Both the position numbers and the translations under genes were made by a program. Of a stretch of 64,000 nt of DNA, positions 54,715 through 62,139 are shown piece by piece (position 1 is the stretch's first letter; each line of letters begins with the position of its first letter). The notes under the pieces are model-generated. The model saw only the letters and a program-made list of their open reading frames with translations, searched no databases and had not been told where the DNA came from. This DNA is from Streptomyces sp. SDr-06. Its GTDB lineage: Bacteria; Actinomycetota; Actinomycetes; Streptomycetales; Streptomycetaceae. Location: positions 1 through 64,000 of the forward strand of contig NZ_QOLA01000026.1 in the NCBI RefSeq assembly GCF_003324565.1, read 5' to 3'.

Positions 54715-55724
54715 CGGATCTGCGCCCCTCCTTCCGGGCCGGGCCGCACGCCTGCGCCCCCGCCCGGCGCCGCGACCAGGACCTCCCCGGCCGGGGTCCG
54801 GTAGTAGAGGACCGAGCGGCCCGAGCGGCGCCGTCCGACCAGCCCGGCGTCGAGCAGGATCCTGAGGTGGCGGCCCACCGAGCCGAGGCCCTGGCCGGTG
54901 AGCGCCACCAGGTGGCTCGTGCTCTTCGGGGCGTCGAGCAGGGCGAGCACGCCCGCGCGGGCCGGTCCCAGCAGCGCGCCCAGGGCCTGGGGCGCCGCCG
55001 GCCGGGCGGGCTCGGCGAGCGCTCCCGCACACGAGTAGACGATGCCGTAGTGCCCCCGGTCGTCCCAGGTGACCCAGCAGGGGCGCGGGGTGACCGGCAG
55101 GAACAGCAGGTGGGCCGCCGAGATGTCCCGCGGCGGGCGGTCCTGCACGTTGATCTGGAGCCGGCTGTCGCCGAGCCAGCGCATCCCGGGCCGCATGTCG
55201 TCGAGCACCGCCGCCCAGCCGCCCCGGCTCAGTTGCCCGGTGCGCGCGATGATGTCGGCCTCCATGATCCGGCGCCGCCGGGCCCAGTCCGGGCCCACCA
55301 CCCGCGTCCACAGCCAGTCGAGCAGGTCCGCGGTGCGGTGCTGGAGATCGGGGCCGCGCAGGGAGGCGGGCAGCGGGCCGCCGATCGTCTCGGCGAGGTC
55401 GGCGTGCACGACCGCGGCCGGGGTGTCCCTGATCTCCGCCAGCTCCTCGTGGAACGACCGCTCACCGTCACCGGTCGGTGTCGGCACGAGATAGTCCGCC
55501 GTCCAGTGGGCGCTGCGCACGGCGCGCACGAGCCGCGCGGTGACCGGGTCGGCCGCCAACCGCGCCCGGAACGCGGGCAGATGGGCATCGAACCAGGCCC
55601 GCTCGCCGGGGTGGCGGGCCACCGGGGCGAGGAGCGCGAAGAGGGTGGCCGTGGTCTCGGCCAGCGGCGAGACCAGGAACCGGCTGCCCGCGAGCGTGTC
55701 CGCGCCGACCTGCCACCACCCCAT
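54711..55724 (-). CDS. ArsR/SmtB-type winged-helix regulator with large N-terminal domain
   Basis: 337 residues. The first 220 residues form an alpha-rich domain (LVSPLAETTATLFALL, AWFDAHLPAFRARL, WDDRGHYGIVYSC) as in the DUF5937-containing regulators of actinobacteria. The C-terminal 90 residues are the winged helix: LLGPARAGVLALLDAPKSTSHLVALTGQGLGSVGRHLRILLDAGLVGRRRSGRSVLYYRT. No metal-binding Cys pair is evident. It is divergent to the MFS exporter gene 60 bases away and coupled to the GNAT gene, so it probably controls both. Confidence 0.85.
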   Translation of the reverse strand: MGWWQVGADTLAGSRFLVSPLAETTATLFALLAPVARHPGERAWFDAHLPAFRARLAADPVTARLVRAVRSAHWTADYLVPTPTGDGERSFHEELAEIRDTPAAVVHADLAETIGGPLPASLRGPDLQHRTADLLDWLWTRVVGPDWARRRRIMEADIIARTGQLSRGGWAAVLDDMRPGMRWLGDSRLQINVQDRPPRDISAAHLLFLPVTPRPCWVTWDDRGHYGIVYSCAGALAEPARPAAPQALGALLGPARAGVLALLDAPKSTSHLVALTGQGLGSVGRHLRILLDAGLVGRRRSGRSVLYYRTPAGEVLVAAPGGGAGVRPGPEGGAQIR

Positions 55725-55783
55725 GTTTCGCCTCCCCGCGCAACAGTAACGTCCGCGCGGTACGCACCCCGAGACTCCCCGTC

Positions 55784-57001
55784 ATGCCCACCTACCGCGG
55801 CCTGCTGCGCACCCCGGAATTCACTCCGTTCTTCCTCGTCTGCTCCCTCCAGGTCGCCGCGGCGACGGTCAGCGGCCTGGCACTGGCCACCCTCGTCTAC
55901 GCGGCGACCGCCTCGCCGCTGCTCTCGGCGCTGAGCATGTTCGGCACCTCCTTCACCCAGGTGATCGGAGCCGGCCTGCTGATGTCGGCGGCCGACCGCG
56001 TCGCACCACGCGCCGCGACGACCGCGATCGCGCTGACCTGCGCGGTGAGCACCGCCGTGCTCACCGTCCCGGGCCTGCCCGTCGGCGCGGTGTTCGCGGT
56101 GCTGCTCTGCCAGGGCCTGGTGACCTCGGTGGGCGGCGGCGTCCGGTACGGGCTGCTCGACGAGATCCTGCCGAGGGCGCATTACCTCCTGGGCCGCTCG
56201 GTGCTCAACATGGGCACGGGCCTCACGCAGATCTGCGGATTCGCCCTCGGCGGCGTCCTCGTGGCCGCCCTCTCCCCGCGCGGCACCCTGCTCGCGGGCG
56301 CCGCCCTGTACGCGGCCGCCGCGGGCGTCGCCCGCCTGCGCCTCGCCCCGCGCCCGCCGCGGGCCTCGGGGCGGCCCTCGGTCAGCCAGACATGGCGCGT
56401 CAACTCCCGCCTGTGGGCGGACGGTTCACGCCGCCGCCTCTACCTCGCCCTGTGGGTGCCGAACGGCCTGGTCGTCGGCTGCGAATCGCTCTTCGTGCCG
56501 TACGCACCCGACCACGCGGGGCTGCTCTTCGCCTCGGCGGCGCTGGGCATGCTCACCGGGGACACCGTCACCGGCCGCTTCCTGCCCCCGGGTTGGCGCG
56601 CCCGGCTCGCCACCCCGTTCCTGCTGCTCCTCGCCGCGCCCTATGCGGCCCTGGCCGCGCACCCGCCGCTGCCGGTGATCGTCGCTGCCGTGTCGCTGGC
56701 CTCCGTCGGATACGCGGCGAGCCTGCTCAACCAGGAGCGGCTGATGGCCCTGGTCCCGGACCGCATGACGGGCCAGGCCCTGGGGCTGCACACCAGCGGG
56801 ATGCTCACGTTCCAGGGTGTGGGCGCCGCCCTCGCGGGCACGGCCGCCCAGCGGACCTCGCCCGGGACGGCCATGGCGGTGATGGCGGCGGCGTCGATCG
56901 TGGTGACGCTGCTGCTCACGGCGGGATCAGGCCGAATTCGCGGTCGCCGGGGGCCCGTTGAGGCCCGGGGCCGCGCACCGCAGCCCGTGTCCGAGGCGTG
57001 A
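55784..57001 (+). CDS. Major facilitator superfamily transporter
   Basis: 405 residues with about 10-12 helices: FLVCSLQVAAATVSGLALATLVYAA at the start, VRYGLLDEILPRAHYLLGRSVLNMGTGLTQICGFALGGVL in the middle and TPFLLLLAAPYAALAAHP and VIVAAVSLASVGYAASLLNQERLMALVP in the second half. It is somewhat shorter than typical 12-helix drug exporters. The ATG at 55784 is 59 bases from the divergent ArsR-type regulator, a common regulator-exporter arrangement. Substrate unknown. Confidence 0.87.
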   Translation: MPTYRGLLRTPEFTPFFLVCSLQVAAATVSGLALATLVYAATASPLLSALSMFGTSFTQVIGAGLLMSAADRVAPRAATTAIALTCAVSTAVLTVPGLPVGAVFAVLLCQGLVTSVGGGVRYGLLDEILPRAHYLLGRSVLNMGTGLTQICGFALGGVLVAALSPRGTLLAGAALYAAAAGVARLRLAPRPPRASGRPSVSQTWRVNSRLWADGSRRRLYLALWVPNGLVVGCESLFVPYAPDHAGLLFASAALGMLTGDTVTGRFLPPGWRARLATPFLLLLAAPYAALAAHPPLPVIVAAVSLASVGYAASLLNQERLMALVPDRMTGQALGLHTSGMLTFQGVGAALAGTAAQRTSPGTAMAVMAAASIVVTLLLTAGSGRIRGRRGPVEARGRAPQPVSEA

Positions 57002-57065
57002 GGCGGGCATGGCCGATACCGCGTGGTGTCGGCAGGACGCGAAGGCCACGGGGTAGATAGGGGTC

Positions 57066-57794
57066 ATGACCGACCATCTTCTGTCGCCCGCCCTCTACGT
57101 CTTAATGATCGTCCTGGTCATGAAGGTCATGGACGGGTTGCCCCAGCTCACGTTCAGTCCGCGCAGGCCGCCGAGGGTGGCGGTCGGTCTCTGGCTGATC
57201 GTGGCGGTCCCCTCCCTGCTCCAGTTCGCGTTCCCGGGGATCTACGACGCCCTGCACCGCGACTCCGACCAGATCATCGACCACGGCCAGTGGTGGCGGG
57301 CGTACACCTCCTTCATGGTGCAGGACGGCGGGGTCGGCGGAACCGCGTTCAACCTCTTCGTCCTGGCCCTGATCGGCTACGCCGCCGAGCGCGTGTGGGG
57401 CACCCGCATGCTGCTGGCGCTCGTGCCGGCGCTCCTGCTCGTGTTCAGCGTGGACACCTTCCTGGTCCACGGGCCGCCCGGGGGCGGCAACTCGGGCCTG
57501 ACCTTCCGCCTCGCCACCAGCATCGCCGGGCTCGCCCTGCTGACCCGCCCCGGGCGGCGCCACTCGCTGCTCGCCGCCGCCATCTGCGTGGACGGCGCGG
57601 TCCTGCTGCTGCTCGGCGACGGCCACGGCGAACCCATGATCACCGGCATCGTCGCGGGTCTGCTCGCGGCCCTCGTGCAGCGCCGCTGGCCGCGCGTGTG
57701 GAAGCCGGTCGCGGCCGACCCGGCGGCGGTGCGACCGGGCGGGCGCGCCCCCGAGGACGCCCCGGAACCGGAGCGCGACCTGGAGGGCCACTGA
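57066..57794 (+). CDS. Rhomboid-like membrane protein, probably inactive
   Basis: 242 residues with about six helices. The rhomboid outline is present: DHGQWWRAYTSFMVQDGGVGGTAFNLFVLALIGYAAERVWG for the L1 loop and second helix, and GGGNSGLTFRLA giving a G-x-S-G serine (about Ser143). The His expected in the last helix (His-x2-Gly-x3-Gly) is absent; MITGIVAGLLAALV stands there instead. It is therefore probably a pseudoprotease that binds membrane proteins. Codon 13 (57102-57104) is TTA, one of only five in-frame TTA codons I found in the window. Confidence 0.78.
   Translation: MTDHLLSPALYVLMIVLVMKVMDGLPQLTFSPRRPPRVAVGLWLIVAVPSLLQFAFPGIYDALHRDSDQIIDHGQWWRAYTSFMVQDGGVGGTAFNLFVLALIGYAAERVWGTRMLLALVPALLLVFSVDTFLVHGPPGGGNSGLTFRLATSIAGLALLTRPGRRHSLLAAAICVDGAVLLLLGDGHGEPMITGIVAGLLAALVQRRWPRVWKPVAADPAAVRPGGRAPEDAPEPERDLEGH
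57102..57104 (+). promoter_or_regulatory. TTA leucine codon in the rhomboid-like gene
   Basis: Codon 13, within LYVLMIV. Predicted to require the bldA tRNA. Confidence 0.75.
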
Positions 57795-57821
57795 GTCCAA
57801 CCCCCGTACAGAACGGGGAGA

Positions 57822-57852
57822 TTGACTGAGAGCGCACTCCAACTCGTAGCGT
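57822..57852 (+). promoter_or_regulatory. MerR-type promoter of the SDR gene
   Basis: TTGACT (57822-57827) and TAGCGT (57847-57852) are separated by 19 bases, the long spacer typical of MerR-activated promoters. The spacer contains the interrupted palindrome GAGAGCGCACTC. The ATG follows at 57860, so the mRNA would be leaderless or nearly so. No MerR gene is in the window. Confidence 0.5.
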
Positions 57853-57859
57853 CTTAGGC

Positions 57860-58867
57860 ATGACCCACTCCGCACAGCACACTCCCCAGCACGCCATCGG
57901 ATCCGGATTCGGGGCCCACAGCACCACCACGGACGTCCTGGCCGGGGCCGACCTCACGGGGCGGCTCGCCCTCGTCACGGGCGGATACTCGGGGCTCGGC
58001 CTGGAGACGACACGTGCGCTCGCCGGGGCGGGCGCACGCGTCGTGGTGCCCGCCCGCCGGCTCGATGTGGCCCGCGCCGCCGTGGCGGGCCTGCCCGGCG
58101 TCGAGGTCGACGCGCTGGACCTCGCCGACCTCGACAGCGTGCGCGCCTTCGCCGACCGCTTCCTCGCCACCGGCCGCGCCCTCGACATCCTGGTCAACAG
58201 CGCCGGGGTGATGGCCTGCCCCGAGACCCGGGTGGGGCCGGGCTGGGAGGCCCAGTTCGCCACCAACCACCTCGGGCACTACGCGCTGGTCAACCGGCTG
58301 TGGCCGGCCCTCGCCGCGGGCGGGGCCCGGGTCGTGTCGGTCTCCTCCCGCGGCCACCAGCTCTCCGCCATCCGCTGGGACGACCCGCACTTCACCCGGG
58401 GCTACGACAAGTGGCAGGCGTACGGGCAGGCGAAGACGGCCAACGTGCTGTTCGCCGTCCACCTCGACGCCCTGGGCCGGGACGCGGGCGTGCGGGCGTT
58501 CTCGCTGCACCCGGGCGAGATCAACACGGCACTCGTCCGCCACGTGTCCGACGAGGAGCGCGTCGCCGCGGGCTGGGTCGACGAGCAGGGCAACTGGTCG
58601 CTCGACTTCAAGACCCCCGAGCAGGGCGCCGCCACCCAGGTGTGGGCGGCGACCTCCCCGCGGCTCGCGGGCCTGGGCGGCGTCTACTGCGAGGACTGCG
58701 ACCTCGCGGAGCCCGCGGCGCCGGGCGCGAACGGCGTCGTCGGGGGCGAACTCGACCACGACGCGCTCACCCCCGGCGTCCGCCCGCACGCCACCGACCC
58801 CGAGCAGGCCGCCCGGCTGTGGGCGCTCTCGGCCGAGCTCACCGGCGTCGACGCGTTCGCGGCCTAG
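57860..58867 (+). CDS. Short-chain dehydrogenase/reductase
   Basis: 335 residues, similar in layout to retinol-dehydrogenase-like SDRs. The coenzyme loop is LVTGGYSGLGLETTRAL (about 38-54), NSAGVMACP follows, then the catalytic Ser in VVSVSSRGHQLS and Tyr-x3-Lys in YGQAKTANVLF (Tyr near 188). The start ATG has no ribosome-binding site and lies just after a -10 box, consistent with leaderless translation. It converges with the flavin disulfide reductase gene. Substrate unknown. Confidence 0.88.
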   Translation: MTHSAQHTPQHAIGSGFGAHSTTTDVLAGADLTGRLALVTGGYSGLGLETTRALAGAGARVVVPARRLDVARAAVAGLPGVEVDALDLADLDSVRAFADRFLATGRALDILVNSAGVMACPETRVGPGWEAQFATNHLGHYALVNRLWPALAAGGARVVSVSSRGHQLSAIRWDDPHFTRGYDKWQAYGQAKTANVLFAVHLDALGRDAGVRAFSLHPGEINTALVRHVSDEERVAAGWVDEQGNWSLDFKTPEQGAATQVWAATSPRLAGLGGVYCEDCDLAEPAAPGANGVVGGELDHDALTPGVRPHATDPEQAARLWALSAELTGVDAFAA

Positions 58868-58878
58868 GGACGGGGTCC

Positions 58879-60318
58879 TCAGCCGCGGTACGTCTCCAGG
58901 AGGCGCAGCCACACCTCGCTGATCGTCGGGTACGAGGGGACCGCGTGCCACAGGCGCTCCACCGGGACCTCTCCCGCGATGGCCACCGTCGCCGAGTGGA
59001 TGAGCTCGCCGACGCCGGGGCCGACGAAGGTGACACCGAGCACGACGCTCCGGTCCTCGTCGACGATCATGCGGGCCCGGCCGCGGTAGTCGTCGGCGTA
59101 CAGACCGGCTCCCGCCACGCCGCTCATGTCGTAGTCGACACAGCGCACCCGGTGCCCCGCGGCCTGCGCCTCGGCCAGCGTGAGCCCGGCCGAGGCGGCC
59201 TCGGGGTCGGTGAAGACGACCTGCGGGACGGCCGCGTGGTCGGCCGTCGCGGCGTGCGCGCCCCAGCGGTCGCTCTCCAGGACCGGAGCCCCGGCGGCGC
59301 GGGCCGCGATGGCCGCTCCGGCGATCCGGGCCTGGTACTTGCCCTGATGGGTGAGGAGCGCACGGTGGTTCACGTCGCCGACCGCGTACAGCCAGTCGCT
59401 TCCCTCGACGCGGCAGGAGTCGTCGACGGGCAGCCAGGAGCCCGGTTCGATGCCGATGGTGTCCAGGCCGATGTCGTCGGTGCGCGGCGCGCGGCCGGTG
59501 GCGAAGAGGATCTCGTCGGCCTCCAGCCGCTCGTCGCCCTCGGGGCCGCGCACCGACACCGTCACCGCGCCGGTCGCCACGTTGCGTACGACACCGGTGA
59601 CCGAGGTGCGCATGCGCAGCTCCGCGCCCGCCTCGCGCAGCGCGTCGGCGACCAGCTCCCCGGCGAAGGGCTCCATCCTGGGCAGCAGCCCGTCGCCGCG
59701 CACCAGCAGCGTCACCTCGGCGCCGAGGGCCTGCCAGGCGGTGGCCATCTCGACCGCCACCACTCCCCCGCCGACCACCACGAGCCGGCCCGGCACCTGC
59801 TGGGCGCTGGTGGCCTCGCGGCTGGTCCACGGGTTCACGTCGGCCAGGCCGTCGAGGTCGGGGAGCTGGGCGCGGCTGCCCGTGCACACGGCGACCGCGT
59901 GCCGGGCGGTGAGGACGTGGTGCTCGCCCTCGGGGCTGGTGACGCTGACCTTGCGGGTGCCGTACAGGCGACCGTGGCCGCGGTAGAGGTGGGCGCCGAT
60001 GCCGTCGAGCCAGGCGACCTGGCCGTCGTCCTTCCAGTGGGAGGTGTACTCGTCGCGGTGGGCGAGGACCGCCTGCGCGTCGAGCGGGCCCTGCACCGCC
60101 TGGCGCAGCCCCGGCACCCTGCGGGCCTCCGCACGGGCGACGACCGGGCGCAGCAGCGCCTTGCTGGGCATGCAGGCCCAGTACGAGCACTCGCCCCCGA
60201 CCAGTTCGCTCTCCACCACCGCACAGCTCAGGCCGGCCGCCCGCACCCGGTCGGCGACGTTCTCGCCCACCGGCCCCGCGCCCAGCACCACCACGTCGTA
60301 TTCCTCGGCTTCCGTCAT
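58879..60318 (-). CDS. FAD-dependent pyridine nucleotide-disulfide oxidoreductase
   Basis: 479 residues from the ATG at 60318. FAD motif VVLGAGPVGENVADRV, redox-active pair in C44SYWACM (Cys44 and Cys49) followed by PSK, NAD(P)-binding VVVGGGVVAVEMATAW, the second FAD motif LYAVGDVNHRALLTHQGKYQARI and the dimer-interface catalytic dyad HAVPSYPTISE near the C-terminus. This is the dihydrolipoamide-dehydrogenase/mercuric-reductase group. It diverges from a SigR-controlled thioredoxin gene, suggesting a part in thiol or redox balance, but no lipoyl-complex genes are nearby. Confidence 0.9.
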   Translation of the reverse strand: MTEAEEYDVVVLGAGPVGENVADRVRAAGLSCAVVESELVGGECSYWACMPSKALLRPVVARAEARRVPGLRQAVQGPLDAQAVLAHRDEYTSHWKDDGQVAWLDGIGAHLYRGHGRLYGTRKVSVTSPEGEHHVLTARHAVAVCTGSRAQLPDLDGLADVNPWTSREATSAQQVPGRLVVVGGGVVAVEMATAWQALGAEVTLLVRGDGLLPRMEPFAGELVADALREAGAELRMRTSVTGVVRNVATGAVTVSVRGPEGDERLEADEILFATGRAPRTDDIGLDTIGIEPGSWLPVDDSCRVEGSDWLYAVGDVNHRALLTHQGKYQARIAGAAIAARAAGAPVLESDRWGAHAATADHAAVPQVVFTDPEAASAGLTLAEAQAAGHRVRCVDYDMSGVAGAGLYADDYRGRARMIVDEDRSVVLGVTFVGPGVGELIHSATVAIAGEVPVERLWHAVPSYPTISEVWLRLLETYRG

Positions 60319-60374
60319 GGGCCCAGTCTGGTGTGCGGTGTACACGGAGGCCACAGGGGGCACCCGCCCAGGAT

Positions 60375-60400
60375 GGAATACCGCGTCGGCGAACGCGGTT
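60375..60400 (+). promoter_or_regulatory. Sigma-R promoter of the thioredoxin gene
   Basis: GGAAT (60375-60379), 18 bases, GTT (60398-60400): an exact SigR consensus, 45 bases before the thioredoxin ATG. The spacer carries the inverted repeat CCGCGT-N6-ACGCGG (60381-60398). Disulfide-stress induction of thioredoxin is the best-known SigR output. Confidence 0.8.
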
Positions 60401-60445
60401 GTGCGAGGCGGCCCCACCCCCCGGGGCCGGGAAGAGGTGTAAGTG

Positions 60446-60811
60446 ATGGCGACTGTCGAGCTGACCAAAGAGAACTTCGACTCGGTCGTGTCCGACAACG
60501 GATTCGTGCTGATCGACTTCTGGGCCTCCTGGTGCGGCCCGTGCCGGCAGTTCGCCCCGGTGTTCGAGGCCGCCTCCGAGCGCCATGAGGATCTGGTCTT
60601 CGCGAAGGTGGACACGGAGGCCCAGCAGGAGCTGGCGGCGGCCTTCGAGATCCGGTCGATTCCGACCCTGATGATCGTCCGGGACAACGTGGCGGTCTTC
60701 GCGCAGCCCGGCGCGCTGCCCGAGGCCGCCCTTGAGGACGTCATCGGACAGGCCCGCGGCCTGGACATGGACGAGGTCCGCAAGTCGGTCGAGGCGGCGC
60801 AGCAGCAGTAG
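60446..60811 (+). CDS. Thioredoxin
   Basis: 121 residues from the ATG at 60446 with GAAGAGG upstream (a GTG three bases earlier is possible). The fold is complete: FVLIDFWASWCGPC with Cys30 and Cys33, VFAKVDTEAQQELAAAF, and the cis-proline loop IRSIPTLMIV. An extra C-terminal helix (about 105-121, MDEVRKSVEAAQQQ) extends it slightly beyond the common 108 residues. It reduces protein disulfides in the cytoplasm. The sigma-R promoter upstream and a hairpin terminator downstream define a single-gene unit. Confidence 0.93.
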   Translation: MATVELTKENFDSVVSDNGFVLIDFWASWCGPCRQFAPVFEAASERHEDLVFAKVDTEAQQELAAAFEIRSIPTLMIVRDNVAVFAQPGALPEAALEDVIGQARGLDMDEVRKSVEAAQQQ

Positions 60812-60838
60812 CCCCGCCCCCGCCAAGCGTTCACCCGT

Positions 60839-60866
60839 GGCCTCCTCCCCCGACGGGGAGGGGGCC
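60839..60866 (+). terminator. Hairpin terminator after thioredoxin
   Basis: GGCCTCCTCCCC (60839-60850), loop CGAC, GGGGAGGGGGCC (60855-60866): a 12-base stem with one G-U pair in RNA, 28 bases after the stop codon. Confidence 0.75.
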
Positions 60867-61105
60867 GCGGTGATGTCCGGGCCGGAATCCGCCATTGCTG
60901 GGCGCCGCCGGGGCGTCGGTTACCGGTCAGCCGCCCGGGTGCGGGCGCCCGGGTCCCTTCCGCACGCTGTGGCCGAGGCCGGGTCAAGATGGCAACCGGC
61001 GCCAATCCACGGCCAGTTCGCCCCCGCCGGGTTCGAGCCAGCCGAGGGTGGGCGGTGTGAGGATTCGGCGGACGTGGCGTGTGCCTGCTCCTACTCTCCG
61101 TCCTC

Positions 61106-61639
61106 ATGCGAATCACACACCTGAGGCGTTTCGGCCTCGCCGCGGCACTCGCCTCCTCCCTCGCCCTGTTCGGCGTGGGGCAGTCGGCGAGCGCCGACAC
61201 CGCCGCCGATGTCAGCATCAGCGCCGACCAGGCGTCGACGGCCCCCGGTGGCACGGTCAACCTGAAGATGACCTTCACGAACAACCAGACCACCGACGTC
61301 TGGTTCGTCTACCAGTCGGTACAGCCGACCTGGGCGACCACCCAGCGTCCGGACCTCAAGTACGCGCTCGCCTCCTGTTCCGGCGAGGGCGTGACCTGCA
61401 CCGGGACCGGCACCACCTCGATCGGCGTGAACTACTCCGTCCCGGTCGCGCCGGGCACCAGCCGCACCGTCACCGTCCCGGTGCAGATAGCGGCGGACTC
61501 CGGCTGCAACGGAAACATCGCGTTCTACAGTTACGTCTACTACGAGTACAACGACAGCCAGAGCCACAAGGACGGCGTCTTCAACTCCCCGACGACGCGG
61601 GTCAATTGCGCCACACCCGTCCCGGCCGGCACTCGGTAG
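61106..61639 (+). CDS. Small secreted protein
   Basis: 177 residues from the ATG at 61106. A signal peptide with basic start (MRITHLRRF), hydrophobic core and cleavage after ASA (about residue 30) is clear. The mature part is beta-rich and Thr/Ser-rich with alternating Val and Thr (NLKMTFTNNQTTDVWFVYQS and VNYSVPVAPGTSRTVTVPVQI), suggesting an Ig-like or DUF11-type fold, with four Cys that could form two disulfides. No catalytic motif is visible. It is followed by a hairpin terminator and stands alone. Function unknown. Confidence 0.78.
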   Translation: MRITHLRRFGLAAALASSLALFGVGQSASADTAADVSISADQASTAPGGTVNLKMTFTNNQTTDVWFVYQSVQPTWATTQRPDLKYALASCSGEGVTCTGTGTTSIGVNYSVPVAPGTSRTVTVPVQIAADSGCNGNIAFYSYVYYEYNDSQSHKDGVFNSPTTRVNCATPVPAGTR

Positions 61640-61648
61640 CACCCGGCC

Positions 61649-61668
61649 GACCGCCCGCTCGGGCGGTC
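61649..61668 (+). terminator. Hairpin terminator after the secreted-protein gene
   Basis: GACCGCCC (61649-61656), loop GCTC, GGGCGGTC (61661-61668): a perfect 8-base stem ten bases after the stop. Confidence 0.7.
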
Positions 61669-62139
61669 CACGTCCGCCGGTCGGCCCCACCCCCCGGGTC
61701 GGCCGGTTTCGTGTGTCCGGGGGGCGACCCTCGCCCGCCCCGTTCGAGCGCCCGTTTCGCGCGCATGGCCGAAAACGGGACACGACTCTCACAGGTAAGT
61801 TGTCTGGACCATTGTTGGTTCGCGCCCGCGTGCGCCCCCTGCCCCGAAAGCGTTTACTCCGCCGGGTCGCTCCGATTTCCCCGCCCCGGCGCATCCCGCG
61901 CGGGGCGGCCGGAAGGCGCCGCACCAACCTGTGCACCGGTCTGCGCCCCATCACGACGGCTACCGTTTTTCGTCATGTTTCACAGTAGCCACTCGAAAAC
62001 TCCTCGCAGACCCGCACTATGTGACGCGTCAGAGCGGAACGGCGGGCCCTTCTCATCGGGGCGTGCCCGTTGCGTCGTACATGGGGCCCGGGCAGGCAGG
62101 GGAGTCTCAACGGGCCTCCAGGGGAGGGGACTTCACCGC
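61669..62139. other. Promoter/leader region of the right-edge gene
   Basis: About 470 bases without a supported gene. The part from 61960 to 62040 is less GC-rich (ending near a CGCACTATGTGACGCG stretch) and probably contains the promoter of the gene at 62140. A GGGGAGGGGA ribosome-binding site is at 62121-62130. No repeat or RNA gene is evident. Confidence 0.5.

Noticed and set aside
57854..60895. 1013-codon leftward frame overlapping the SDR and reductase genes
   Set aside because: Only a reading shadow; the in-frame reductase and SDR proteins are unambiguous.
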